Below are positions 35,815-45,424 of a stretch of DNA of 64,000 bases, piece by piece. The stretch is taken from the NCBI GenBank assembly GCA_021788645.1, contig JAJYKK010000003.1:31039-95038 (forward strand), written 5' to 3'. A program made the translations under genes and the position numbers. The notes beneath the pieces were generated by a model, which was given only the letters and a program-made list of their open reading frames with translations, had not been told where the DNA came from and did not search any database. Numbering within the stretch: position 1 is the stretch's first letter; every line of letters begins with the position of its first letter. This DNA is from Pseudomonadota bacterium (GTDB lineage Bacteria; Pseudomonadota; Gammaproteobacteria; Burkholderiales; JAKAFK01).

Positions 35815-38151
35815 ATGGCAATGTTCACGCGCTGGTGGCACTACGTACTGTTCGGTTTTGTCGCATTGGGGTTCGCCGGCGCGATCGTCGTCGTGCTGGC
35901 GGCGGTCTTGATGTATCCCAACCTGCCTCCGCTCACCGCCCTCACGCATTATGAGCCGAAGATGGCGCTGCGCGTGTATACCGCGGATGGCACCTTGATC
36001 GGCGAGTTCGGCGAGCGGCGGGCGCTGATCCCCATCGGCGCCGTGCCGCCGCTGATGAAGGATGCCATCCTGGCGGCCGAAGACGCACGCTTTTACCAGG
36101 AAGGGGCGATCGATTTCGCCGGCGTGCTCCGCGCCGGGCTGGCCGACATCAGCGCGGGCGCGAAAGTCGAGGGGGCCAGCACCATCACCATGCAGGTCGC
36201 GCGCAACTTCTTCCTCTCGCGCGCCAAGACCTTCTCCCGGAAGTTCAGCGAAGTGCTGCTGTCCTATAAGATCGAGCACACGCTCACCAAGGATCAGATT
36301 CTCGACCTGTACATCAACCAGATCTATCTCGGGCAGCGTGCATACGGGTTCGAGGCCGCCGCCGAAACCTACTTCGGCAAGCCGCTCAAGCGGCTGAGCC
36401 TCGCGCAGATGGCCGTGCTGGCGGGCCTTCCCAAGGCGCCTTCGCGCTTCAACCCGGTGGCCAGCCTCAAGCTGGCCAAGGTCCGGCAGGCCTATGTGCT
36501 GGGGCGCATGCGCGCGCTCCGGATGATCACCGCCGACCAGTACCGGCAGGCGCTGACGGCTCCCCTGGACGTGCGCCGCAACCCGCTGCGCTTCGGCGTG
36601 GACGCGGACTATGTCGCCGAGATGGTGCGCCAGTATATGTATGGCCAGTATCAGGAGGCGGCCTATACCAGCGGCTTCAAGGTCTATACCACGATCAGCC
36701 GCGCCGACCAGCGGGCCGCGGACCACGCCTTGTGGACCGGGGTTCTGCACTATGACTGGCGCCACGGCTACCGGGGCCCGGAAGCCTATGTCGCGCTGCC
36801 GGCCGATGGCGCCGATCTCGCCAAGGCCGTCAAGAGCGGCTTGGACGGGTACGATGCGGTGCACGGACTGCGGCCCGCGGTGGTGCTGGCGGCCTCCCGG
36901 CACCAGGTGCGCGCGATGATGAAGGACGGGCACACGGTGGAGATCCGCGGCCCCGGGCTTGTCTTCGCGCACCGCGCGCTTTCGCCCGAGGCCCCGGAGA
37001 AGTTGCGCCTGCGCCGCGGGTCGGTGATCCGGCTGCTGTGGAATGCGAGCGGGTATTGGGAGATCGTCCAGCTGCCGCAGGTCGGGGCGGCGCTGGTGGC
37101 GATGGATCCGCAGTCCGGTGCCGTGCGCGCCCTGGTCGGCGGCTTCGATTTCGCCCGCACCCAATACAACCATGCGACGGACGCGTTGCGCCAGCCCGGC
37201 TCGAGCTTCAAGCCGTTCCTGTTCTCGGCCGCCTTGACGAAAGGCTTCACGCCGGCGACCATCGTCGATGACGCGCCGATCGTCATCGATCCTGCGCAAA
37301 CCGGCAACAAGCTGTGGCAGCCCAAGGATTACGAGAATCATTATGACGGGCCGATCACCCTGCGCACGGCGCTTGCCAAGTCCAAGAACCTGGTGGCGAT
37401 CCGGGTTCTCCAGGCGATCGGCATTCCCTATGCGCTCGACTACATCCAGCGTTTCGGCTTCAACCCGAAGGATCAGCCGCCTTACCTCACCATGGCCCTG
37501 GGCGCCGGATCCGTCACGCCGTTTGAAATGGCGGGGGCCTATTCGGTGTTTGCCAACGGGGGCTATCGGGTCACGCCTTACTTCATCGGCCGCATCGTCG
37601 ATGAGCGCGGGCAGGTCCTGTTCCGGGCGAAGCCCGCGTATGCGGGGGCGGGGGCGCCGCGCGTGATCAGCGCGCGCAACGCCTTCGTGATGACGAGCCT
37701 CATGCAAAGCGTCATCCGCCGGGGCACCGGGATGGCCGCGCTGCAGCTGGGACGCGCCGACCTTTCGGGCAAGACCGGCACCACCAACCACCAGTTCGAC
37801 GCCTGGTTCGACGGCTTCCTGCCCGGCCACATGGTGGCCATCGCCTGGATGGGCTACGATCAGCCGCGCAGCCTCGGGCACGACGAGGTCGGGGCGGTCG
37901 CCGCATTGCCGATCTGGATGGACTACATGCGCGTGGCGCTGGCGGGCATCCCGGAAGTCACCCTTCCCGTTCCGGACGGCGTGGTGACGGCGAGCATCGA
38001 TCCCCAGACGGGAATGCGGCTGCCCGACGGCGCGCCGGGGGCGAAGCCCGAGTACTTCTACGCCAGCGAGGTGCCGCCCTTCGCGGCTGCGCCCGCGGCG
38101 CCCCAGCCGGGCACCGCGCCGGCGGTGGACGTCAGGGATCAGCTCTTCTGA
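35815..38151 (+). CDS. mrcA: Penicillin-binding protein 1A
   Basis: GT51 AAEDARFYQE and transpeptidase motifs QPGSSFKPFL, SKTGTTN-like GKTGTTNHQFDAWF. Confidence 0.95.
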   Translation: MAMFTRWWHYVLFGFVALGFAGAIVVVLAAVLMYPNLPPLTALTHYEPKMALRVYTADGTLIGEFGERRALIPIGAVPPLMKDAILAAEDARFYQEGAIDFAGVLRAGLADISAGAKVEGASTITMQVARNFFLSRAKTFSRKFSEVLLSYKIEHTLTKDQILDLYINQIYLGQRAYGFEAAAETYFGKPLKRLSLAQMAVLAGLPKAPSRFNPVASLKLAKVRQAYVLGRMRALRMITADQYRQALTAPLDVRRNPLRFGVDADYVAEMVRQYMYGQYQEAAYTSGFKVYTTISRADQRAADHALWTGVLHYDWRHGYRGPEAYVALPADGADLAKAVKSGLDGYDAVHGLRPAVVLAASRHQVRAMMKDGHTVEIRGPGLVFAHRALSPEAPEKLRLRRGSVIRLLWNASGYWEIVQLPQVGAALVAMDPQSGAVRALVGGFDFARTQYNHATDALRQPGSSFKPFLFSAALTKGFTPATIVDDAPIVIDPAQTGNKLWQPKDYENHYDGPITLRTALAKSKNLVAIRVLQAIGIPYALDYIQRFGFNPKDQPPYLTMALGAGSVTPFEMAGAYSVFANGGYRVTPYFIGRIVDERGQVLFRAKPAYAGAGAPRVISARNAFVMTSLMQSVIRRGTGMAALQLGRADLSGKTGTTNHQFDAWFDGFLPGHMVAIAWMGYDQPRSLGHDEVGAVAALPIWMDYMRVALAGIPEVTLPVPDGVVTASIDPQTGMRLPDGAPGAKPEYFYASEVPPFAAAPAAPQPGTAPAVDVRDQLF

Positions 38152-38162
38152 GGAGCCCGCCC

Positions 38163-38780
38163 ATGGGCAAGGCGTTGAGCGCCAAGCAGTTGCAGATGCG
38201 CGATCGGATCGCCCAGGCGGCCGCGCGCCTCATCGCGCAAGACGGCGTCCACGACTATGCGCTGGCGAAGCGCAAGGCGGCGCGCCAGCTGGGCGCCCCG
38301 GACACCCACAGCCTGCCCTCCAACGGCGAAGTCGAACAGGCGGTGCGCGCCTACCAGGCGCTCTATCAGAAGGACGAGCATGCCGAGCACCTGCGGCGGT
38401 TGCGCACCGAGGCGCTCGACTGGCTGCGCCTGCTCGAGCGGTTCAATCCCTACCTGATCGGTTCGGTGCTGAACGGGACGGCCTCGCGCCACTCGGACAT
38501 CAACGTGCAGCTGTTCACCGACAGCAGCAAGGACGTGGAGCTTTTCTTGCTTGGGCGGGGGCTCGCCTACAAGGCGGGGGAGAAGAGGGTGCGCGCGGGC
38601 GAGGGCGTTCGGCTGGTGCCCACCCTCACCCTGGTCGGGCCGCAGGCGCTGCTCGAACTGGCCGTGCTCGAGCCGGAGTCGCTGCGCACCGCCCCGCGCG
38701 CGCTCCCCGAGGGCAGGCTGCCCGAGCGGGCGCGCGCCGCCCAGGTGGAGGCCTTGCTGGCGGCCGAGCCCGCGCCATGA
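38163..38780 (+). CDS. Nucleotidyltransferase-fold protein (pol-beta-like, atypical acidic motif)
   Basis: YLIGSVLNGTASRHSDINVQLFTD. Confidence 0.65.
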   Translation: MGKALSAKQLQMRDRIAQAAARLIAQDGVHDYALAKRKAARQLGAPDTHSLPSNGEVEQAVRAYQALYQKDEHAEHLRRLRTEALDWLRLLERFNPYLIGSVLNGTASRHSDINVQLFTDSSKDVELFLLGRGLAYKAGEKRVRAGEGVRLVPTLTLVGPQALLELAVLEPESLRTAPRALPEGRLPERARAAQVEALLAAEPAP

Positions 38781-38807
38781 CCGCCGCGCCCGCCGGCGCA
38801 AGGCGGA

Positions 38808-40055
38808 TTAGGTCTTGTGCGGCCTGCCTTCCAGCAGGTCGTGGAATTCCTGGGGAATGGCGCCGCCCTCGACCAGGTTCGCGAGCAGCCGGCTGCCCAC
38901 CACGGCGGGGGCGAACACCAGGTCCGCCCGCGCCAGTTTGAGACGCCGTATCGAGCGGGCGGAGGTCGCCACCGCCAGCACGTGCACCCGCGGATTGAGG
39001 TCCTTCGCGGCGAGCGCGATGAAGGCGTTTTCCCCGTCGTCGTCGCGGGCGGCGATGACCATGCGCGCCGAGCCGATCCCGGCTTCCTCGAGCACGGTGT
39101 CGTCGCTGGGATCCCCTTTCACCACCGGCCGGTCCGGCAAGGGCGGCTCGCTCCGGGGATCGACCACCTGAACGAACGCGATGTCGCGCTGCGCGAGCTC
39201 GCGCGCGGTGTTGCGCGCGATCGCCCCCTCTCCGAACAAAATGACGTGGTTTTCCGGCTTCACGGATTCTTTCCTGGGCGTGAAAATAAGGTTGAGTTCT
39301 CTCGAAATGGCCGGCCCCACCGCGGTGGCGATGGCGGTCGCGAATATGCTCAGTCCCACGACGATGAGGGAGACGGCAAACATGCGCGTCTCCGGGTCCA
39401 CCGGCACGAAGTCCCCGAATCCTACCGTGGACAACGTCTCGATGGCAAAGTAGAAGGCGGTGGTGAGATCGTGGATCCGCGGATGGAACCCGGCGCCCAG
39501 CAGGTAGGTGCCGAAGGTGCCATAGGCGAGAATGGCGACGATGCCGACCAGGGAGATCAGGTAGTTCGCGAGGATGATCTGGCGGCCGAAATAGCGCCGG
39601 GCGAGCAGCAGCAGCAGGAGCATCGCCACCGGCAGGAGGAGCGCCGCACCGGTTTGCGCCCGCAGAAGGTCCACGCCCAGCGTCACGACCAGCAGCAGGA
39701 CCGCGAAGGCCCATGCCGCCTGCAGGCGCCAGAACAGGCCCACGCCGACCACGATCTGCCCCAGGCCGAGCAATATCTGGGTATTGCTGCCCAGCACCGC
39801 CAGGGAGCCGCTCAGCGTCGCGACGGGGCCCAGGCGTCCCAGCAAACCGACCGGCAGCTTGAGTCCCGCCAGTATGTTGACGGCACCGCTCCCCATGAGC
39901 AGCAGGGCCAGCGGCCAGTGGGGGAACACCGACTTGAGCCATGCGGGTACCCGGCGCCGAAGGCCCGACACCCGATCGTCGCGGGCGAAGAACGCGTGGC
40001 CGGTTTTGGAAGGTCTGTCCATGCCGCACCTGTTGTTGGGGAACCTGCCGCGCAA
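38808..40055 (-). CDS. Ion channel (K+ channel) with C-terminal RCK/TrkA-N domain
   Basis: STVGFGDFVP selectivity filter; Rossmann-like C-terminal VILFGEGAIARNTARELAQRD. Confidence 0.88.
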   Translation of the reverse strand: MRGRFPNNRCGMDRPSKTGHAFFARDDRVSGLRRRVPAWLKSVFPHWPLALLLMGSGAVNILAGLKLPVGLLGRLGPVATLSGSLAVLGSNTQILLGLGQIVVGVGLFWRLQAAWAFAVLLLVVTLGVDLLRAQTGAALLLPVAMLLLLLLARRYFGRQIILANYLISLVGIVAILAYGTFGTYLLGAGFHPRIHDLTTAFYFAIETLSTVGFGDFVPVDPETRMFAVSLIVVGLSIFATAIATAVGPAISRELNLIFTPRKESVKPENHVILFGEGAIARNTARELAQRDIAFVQVVDPRSEPPLPDRPVVKGDPSDDTVLEEAGIGSARMVIAARDDDGENAFIALAAKDLNPRVHVLAVATSARSIRRLKLARADLVFAPAVVGSRLLANLVEGGAIPQEFHDLLEGRPHKT

Positions 40056-40193
40056 CGCGCCTCGGCCCCGATGGGATTACGGCTTGACGCCTCGCGCGCC
40101 GGCCCGTCTTCCCGAGCCCGACATGCTCGCATTTTCCGCAGGGTGAGCGCAAGGCGGCTGGGCCAGGGGACCCCGGAACCGGGCCGGGCGCGC

Positions 40194-41555
40194 TCAGCGG
40201 GTCAGCCAGCTGCGCGCGCGCACCGTGATCGCCGCATAGGGGAGAATCCAGAACAGGACCAGCGCCGAGTAGTAGCCGTACACGATCCCGTAGACGAAGC
40301 GCCACGAACGCTCGGTCCGCAGGAAATACAGCATGTTGAGCGCGGACATGAGTCCGATGCCCGCCAGGACGTGCAGCAGCAGGATCGGATGCACGGTCGC
40401 TGCGCTGAGGAGAAGCACGAGGCTGCTGTAGCCCATCAGATACGCGCCGTTGGTGACCCCCGCATCGACGAGCGAAAGCGCGCGCGCCGGCCACGGGCGC
40501 GACCAGAGGATGCGCGCGAAGCGCAGTTCTTCGCGCACGTACGAGCGGTCCCAGCGCAGGAACATCTTGCACAGGCGGGCATAGGTGACGGGCACCAGGG
40601 TATGGACGACGCCGGTCCGCTGGTATACCGCATCGTAGCGCTCGGCCAGGATGTAGTTGGTTAGGGAGCGGTCTTCGCCGAAGGTGCAGGCGGACCCCAA
40701 GAAGGTCTGGTCGACCCAGCGCGCGAGGACCGTGCGCACGACGGCCGTGCGGTAGGCGGCGAGCGCTCCCGGGCAGCAATAGACCGTCCCGTAGGTGGAC
40801 TGCACCGCGCGCAGGACGTCGAAGGTGAGCGTGAACCGCACATGGAGCATGCGCGGGATGAGGCCTTGGTCCCGGTTGTACACGTGCACCCGGCCGGCCA
40901 CCGCCCCGACGCGCGGATTGCGGAACGGGCCGGTCATGGCGAGCAGCGTGTTCGGCTCGATGACGCTGTCGGAATCGATGGTCAGGACCACCTCGCCGCG
41001 CGCGCGGCGAAACCCCTCGGCGAGCGCCGCCCGCTTGCCGCGGTTGCGCTCGAAGCGGATGGCGGTGACCCGCCCTTCGTGGCGGCGTGATGCGGCCTCG
41101 ATGTGCGTCCAGGTGTCGTCCCGGCTGCCGTCGTCGACGACCAGGATCTCCAGCCGGTCGGCGGGGTAGCAGGCGGCGGCCACGGAATCGATCGAGTGGG
41201 CCACCATCGCGCCTTCGTTGTAGGCCGGAATGATGACCGTGAGCCGCGGCGCATCGCCCATCGGCGCGGCGGGATGCGGGCGGTAGCGAAACCACAGCAG
41301 CGTCCGCAGGAGCATCAGGCCGATGCCGAGGAGCGCCCAGAACAGGCCGGCGGCGCGCAGGAAGCGGGGCCAGTGCCGCAGTTCCGCCTCCCGGAGCAGC
41401 GGCTGGAGGAAGTGTCCTGCGGCGGTCCCATAGATGAGCAGGGTCAAGGCCAGCAAGATCGCCGCCTTGAGCGTCCAGTCCCAGGCCGCCTCTTCAGGCG
41501 AGGCCAGGGCGGCCGCGTTCTCGCGCACGCCCAGCCCGACGTCCTCTCTTCTCAT
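40194..41555 (-). CDS. Family 2 glycosyltransferase, NodC/hyaluronan-synthase-like membrane polymerase
   Basis: VVDDGSRDDT, TIDSDS, GEDRSLTN, FLRWDRSYVREE; multiple TM; start MRREDVGLGV. Confidence 0.85.
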   Translation of the reverse strand: MRREDVGLGVRENAAALASPEEAAWDWTLKAAILLALTLLIYGTAAGHFLQPLLREAELRHWPRFLRAAGLFWALLGIGLMLLRTLLWFRYRPHPAAPMGDAPRLTVIIPAYNEGAMVAHSIDSVAAACYPADRLEILVVDDGSRDDTWTHIEAASRRHEGRVTAIRFERNRGKRAALAEGFRRARGEVVLTIDSDSVIEPNTLLAMTGPFRNPRVGAVAGRVHVYNRDQGLIPRMLHVRFTLTFDVLRAVQSTYGTVYCCPGALAAYRTAVVRTVLARWVDQTFLGSACTFGEDRSLTNYILAERYDAVYQRTGVVHTLVPVTYARLCKMFLRWDRSYVREELRFARILWSRPWPARALSLVDAGVTNGAYLMGYSSLVLLLSAATVHPILLLHVLAGIGLMSALNMLYFLRTERSWRFVYGIVYGYYSALVLFWILPYAAITVRARSWLTR

Positions 41556-41619
41556 TGCGTAATCCCCTTGACCGTCACCCGAATGCCTCCCCGCGAGGCC
41601 GGCGCTCGACGGCGCGCCA

Positions 41620-41638
41620 AACCTTACACCAACCTTAC
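41620..41638. promoter_or_regulatory. Tandem 11-bp-phased direct repeat AACCTTAC
   Basis: AACCTTAC at 41620 and 41631, between divergent GT2 and sugar transferase genes. Confidence 0.5.
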
Positions 41639-41927
41639 GCGCATTATACGGTATGCGACGCACCAAAGCGCAAGTGCGACGCTTCTTCCCGGGGCGCTGG
41701 CGGATTCCCGGGCATGGACTATAACGGGAAGAAAAGCGAGTCCCGAGGTCGCGCGCTAGGCGGCCGGTCGTCGAGGAGGGGCCGGCGCGCGCGCCGGTTA
41801 TGCGCAGGTTGCGGAATTGCAAAGAAAACGAAGAGAGATGCACGATGCGCCATGCCTTGCGTCGACCGGGGAGGCCCGTCCGTGCGCGTCGGCGCGCCTG
41901 CCCGCCGCTTGAGGAGGCGCAGGCGGC

Positions 41928-43328
41928 ATGATTCGCTTCTTCCGTCATTACCTCCCCCTCAACGTGGTGCTTCTCGTCCTCATCGAGTTCGCGCTCTTCG
42001 CCGGCGCGCTCCATGTCGGCACCTGGCTGCGCTTCCACCAGGCGGGAGAGGACGCGGCCCTCGCGCGGTTGCCGCTGACCGCCCAGTCGGTCGCGTTCTC
42101 CGGCGTCATGGTGACGGTCATGCTAGCCCTCGGGCTGTATGACTATTGGGGGTGGGAGCAGGGCTTCCGGGGCATGACGCTGCGTCTCGGCGCAAGCTTC
42201 GTGGTCGGTTTCATCGCCATGAGCCTGCTGTTCTACGTCGCCCCCCAACTGCTCCTGGGGCGCGGCGCCTTCGCGCTCTCCTTCCTGGCCGCGATGGTTG
42301 CGGTGACCGGCACGCGCATCCTCTTCTTCCGCTGGTCGGACCTCGACATCCTCAAGCGGCGGGTGCTGGTGCTGGGGACCGGCAGCCGGGCCGCCAAGAT
42401 CGGCCTGCTCCTGAAGAGCGGCTCGGCGGCCGCGCGCGGGCTGTCCATCGTCGGCTATCTGCCCCTCAAGGGCGCCCACCATTATGTGGACGCCAGCCAG
42501 ATCCTGCCGGACAAGGGCCCGCTGCCCGCGATCGTCGAGAAGTACAAGATCGACGAGATCATCCTGTCCGTGCGCGAGCGCAGGGGGGGGGGCCTTCCCA
42601 TGCAGGAGCTGCTCGACTGCAAGCTTCTGGGCGTCGAGATCGTGGAGCTGTCGACCTTCTTCGAGCGCCAGACCGGAAGACTCCAGCTCGAGTCGCTGTC
42701 CGCCGCCTGGATGGTCCTGTCCGAGGGTTTTCGTTCCGGCCTTGCCCGCGAACTCGTCAAGCGCACCTTCGACCTGTGCGCGGCCCTGGCGCTGCTGGTC
42801 GCCGCCTTGCCGATCATGGCGCTGACGGCGGCCGCCGTCCTGCTCGAGAGCGAGGGGCCGGTCCTCTACCGCCAGGAGCGCGTGGGGCAGGACGGCCACG
42901 TGTTCGAGGTCCTCAAGTTCCGCAGCATGCAAGTCGACGCCGAGCGGGACGGCCCGCGCTGGGCCGGCGAGAAAGACCCCCGAATCACCCGCGTCGGGCG
43001 CCTGATCCGCAAGGCCCGGATCGACGAGCTGCCGCAGATCTTCAATGTGTTGCGCGGCGACATGAGCCTCGTCGGACCGCGGCCCGAACGGCCGGTCTTC
43101 GTCCACGCGCTCGCCCGCGAGATTCCCTATTATGGCTGCCGGCATGCGCTCAAACCGGGGATCACCGGTTGGGCGCAGATCCGCGCCGACTACGGGGCGT
43201 CGGTCGAAGAATCGCTGGAGAAGCTCCAGTACGACCTTTACTACGTCAAGAACCACAGCTTCTTCCTCGATCTCATGATCCTTTTCCAGACCGCCCAGGT
43301 GGTCCTCTCCGGCAAGGGGGCGCGCTGA
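41928..43328 (+). CDS. TIGR03013-type PEP-CTERM/XrtA-system undecaprenyl-phosphate sugar phosphotransferase
   Basis: N-terminal TM bundle plus C-terminal bacterial sugar transferase VKRTFDLCAAL, KFRSM, RPERP. Confidence 0.9.
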   Translation: MIRFFRHYLPLNVVLLVLIEFALFAGALHVGTWLRFHQAGEDAALARLPLTAQSVAFSGVMVTVMLALGLYDYWGWEQGFRGMTLRLGASFVVGFIAMSLLFYVAPQLLLGRGAFALSFLAAMVAVTGTRILFFRWSDLDILKRRVLVLGTGSRAAKIGLLLKSGSAAARGLSIVGYLPLKGAHHYVDASQILPDKGPLPAIVEKYKIDEIILSVRERRGGGLPMQELLDCKLLGVEIVELSTFFERQTGRLQLESLSAAWMVLSEGFRSGLARELVKRTFDLCAALALLVAALPIMALTAAAVLLESEGPVLYRQERVGQDGHVFEVLKFRSMQVDAERDGPRWAGEKDPRITRVGRLIRKARIDELPQIFNVLRGDMSLVGPRPERPVFVHALAREIPYYGCRHALKPGITGWAQIRADYGASVEESLEKLQYDLYYVKNHSFFLDLMILFQTAQVVLSGKGAR

Positions 43329-45424
43329 TGCCGACCCCGATGGCCCAGGTGGTGGCGCTGGCGAGCTATGGCACCGCCGCGTGCGCGTTCGGGCTCCTGA
43401 CGTTGTTGTTCATCGGCAGCTGGCAGGGCCGTGCGGCGGGCGCGATGCTGGCGCTGGCGGCGGGGATCAGCACGGCCTGGGCCGCCGCAGGGACGCTCTC
43501 GATTGCGGCCGTGGACGGGCCATCGGTGGCCTTCGACGCCCTGGAAATCGCCCGCAGCGGCGCCTGGTTTGCCTTCCTGCTGCAGGTCATTCGGCAGCTC
43601 AGGCGCGCCAACGGGCGCTCCGACCGCCTGCTGTCCTTCCTGTCGCTGGGCCTTGCAGGGGCACTGGGCTTCCTCCTGGTGGCGACGGTTTTTCCCCGCG
43701 CGCTGCCCGCACTCCTCAGCCCCGGCCCCTTCCTGCGCGACATCGTGGCCCGCGTGCTGCTGGCGGTGACGGGGCTCGTGCTCGTGGAGCAGGTGTTCCG
43801 CAACACGCGGATGACGCAGCGCTGGAGCATCAAGCACCTGACCCTCGCCCTGGGGGGGCTTTTCAGCTACGACTTCTTCGTCTATTCACAGGCCATGCTG
43901 TTTCACCGCATGGACCCGGGATCCTGGGCGGCGCGCGGGTTCATCAACGCCCTGGTCGTGCCGCTCATCGCCGTCTCCGCGGTGCGCAACGCGCAGTGGT
44001 CCCTCGATGTGCACGTCTCGCGCGGATTCGTCTTCCACACCGCCTCGCTGGTCGGCGCGGGGGGCTATCTGCTGCTGATGGCGGCGGCCGGCTATTACCT
44101 GCGCGCCTTCGGCGGGTCCTGGGGCGCGGTGCTCGAGGCCGTGTTCCTGTTTGCGGCGGTCACCGTGCTCTTGCTGATGCTGTTCTCCGGAACGCTGAGG
44201 GCGCGCCTGAAGATCTTATTGAGCCAGCATTTCTTCAGCTATAAATATGACTACCGAAGGGAGTGGCTGCGCTTCACCCAATTCCTGTCGGTCGTCCGCG
44301 AGGGCGCGCGGCCATGGGAACGGGTCATCGAAGCCGTGGCGACCCTGGTCGAAAGCCCGGGCGGCGCGCTCTGGCTCGATGCGGCCGGGGCGTTCGAACG
44401 CCTCGGTCACTGGAACATGCCCCTGCCGGCATGCGCGGTGCCGGCGGACGGGTCGCTGATGCGCTCGCTGGCGGCGCGGCAATGGGTCGTGAACCTCGAC
44501 GAATACCGGCGATTCCCCGAGATGTACGGCGAGCTCCAGATCCCCGCCGAGATCCTGGCGCGTGCGGACTGTTGGCTGATCGTCCCCCTGCTCCTGGGCG
44601 AGCGGCTGCTGGGCTTCATCGTGCTCATGCAGCCGCGCGGCAAAATGACATTCAACTGGGAGGTGCACGACTTGCTGAAGACCGCAGCCCGCCAGGCGGC
44701 GAGCTTTGTCGCCCAGCTGCAGGCCGGGGAGCAGCTGGCGGTTTCGCGCCAATTCGACTCGTTCCACCGGATGTCGGCGTTCCTCGTCCACGACCTCAAG
44801 AATCTGGTGGCGCAGCTCGCCCTGGTGCTGTCCAACGCGCCCAAGCACCGGAACAATCCGGAATTCCAGGACGACATGATCAGCACCGTGGAGAACGCGG
44901 TGGCCAAGATGAACGCCCTCCTGTCCCAGCTGCGCGGCACGCGCGCCGAGCCTGCCGCCAGGGGCGCCGTCGATCTCAGGGGGCTGGTCGAGGAAGTCGT
45001 CGCCGCGAAGGCGCACCTGCGGCCGCAGCCGGCGCTGGAATGCGCGGCCGTCGTGCCCACGGTCGTGGCCGAGCGGGGCCGGCTCGCGCGCGTGCTCGGC
45101 CATGTGGTGCAAAACGCCTGCGAGGCCACCCCCGCGGGGGGCTCGGTCAGGGTCCGGCTGGACGCGCAGGGGCGACAGGCGATCGTCGAGGTCATCGACA
45201 CGGGCAAGGGGATGTCGGCGGGGTTCGTTCGCGAACGCCTGTTCCGTCCTTTCGATTCCACCAAGGATTCCGGCATGGGCATCGGCGCCCACGAATGCCG
45301 CGAATACGTGCGGGAGCTGGGCGGGCAGGTGGAGGTGCGCAGCGAGGAGGGGCGCGGGACGCTCTTCCGCGTCAGCCTCCCGGCGATGGCCGCCGCCGAA
45401 GTCCTGGAAGGGGCCTTGCCGTGA
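43328..45424 (+). CDS. prsK: XrtA/PEP-CTERM system histidine kinase PrsK
   Basis: N-terminal polytopic region, GAF, HisKA variant FLVHDLKNLVAQL, HATPase; followed by prsR. Confidence 0.9.
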   Translation: MPTPMAQVVALASYGTAACAFGLLTLLFIGSWQGRAAGAMLALAAGISTAWAAAGTLSIAAVDGPSVAFDALEIARSGAWFAFLLQVIRQLRRANGRSDRLLSFLSLGLAGALGFLLVATVFPRALPALLSPGPFLRDIVARVLLAVTGLVLVEQVFRNTRMTQRWSIKHLTLALGGLFSYDFFVYSQAMLFHRMDPGSWAARGFINALVVPLIAVSAVRNAQWSLDVHVSRGFVFHTASLVGAGGYLLLMAAAGYYLRAFGGSWGAVLEAVFLFAAVTVLLLMLFSGTLRARLKILLSQHFFSYKYDYRREWLRFTQFLSVVREGARPWERVIEAVATLVESPGGALWLDAAGAFERLGHWNMPLPACAVPADGSLMRSLAARQWVVNLDEYRRFPEMYGELQIPAEILARADCWLIVPLLLGERLLGFIVLMQPRGKMTFNWEVHDLLKTAARQAASFVAQLQAGEQLAVSRQFDSFHRMSAFLVHDLKNLVAQLALVLSNAPKHRNNPEFQDDMISTVENAVAKMNALLSQLRGTRAEPAARGAVDLRGLVEEVVAAKAHLRPQPALECAAVVPTVVAERGRLARVLGHVVQNACEATPAGGSVRVRLDAQGRQAIVEVIDTGKGMSAGFVRERLFRPFDSTKDSGMGIGAHECREYVRELGGQVEVRSEEGRGTLFRVSLPAMAAAEVLEGALP

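Noticed and set aside
35785-37881. 698-aa minus-strand ORF antisense to mrcA
   Set aside because: Shadow of PBP1A; no family resemblance.
38817-40664. 615-aa plus-strand ORF antisense to the channel and GT2 genes
   Set aside because: Shadow ORF crossing two real genes.
41782-41797. Palindrome CCGGCGCGCGCGCCGG
   Set aside because: Low-complexity CG sequence; symmetry expected by composition.
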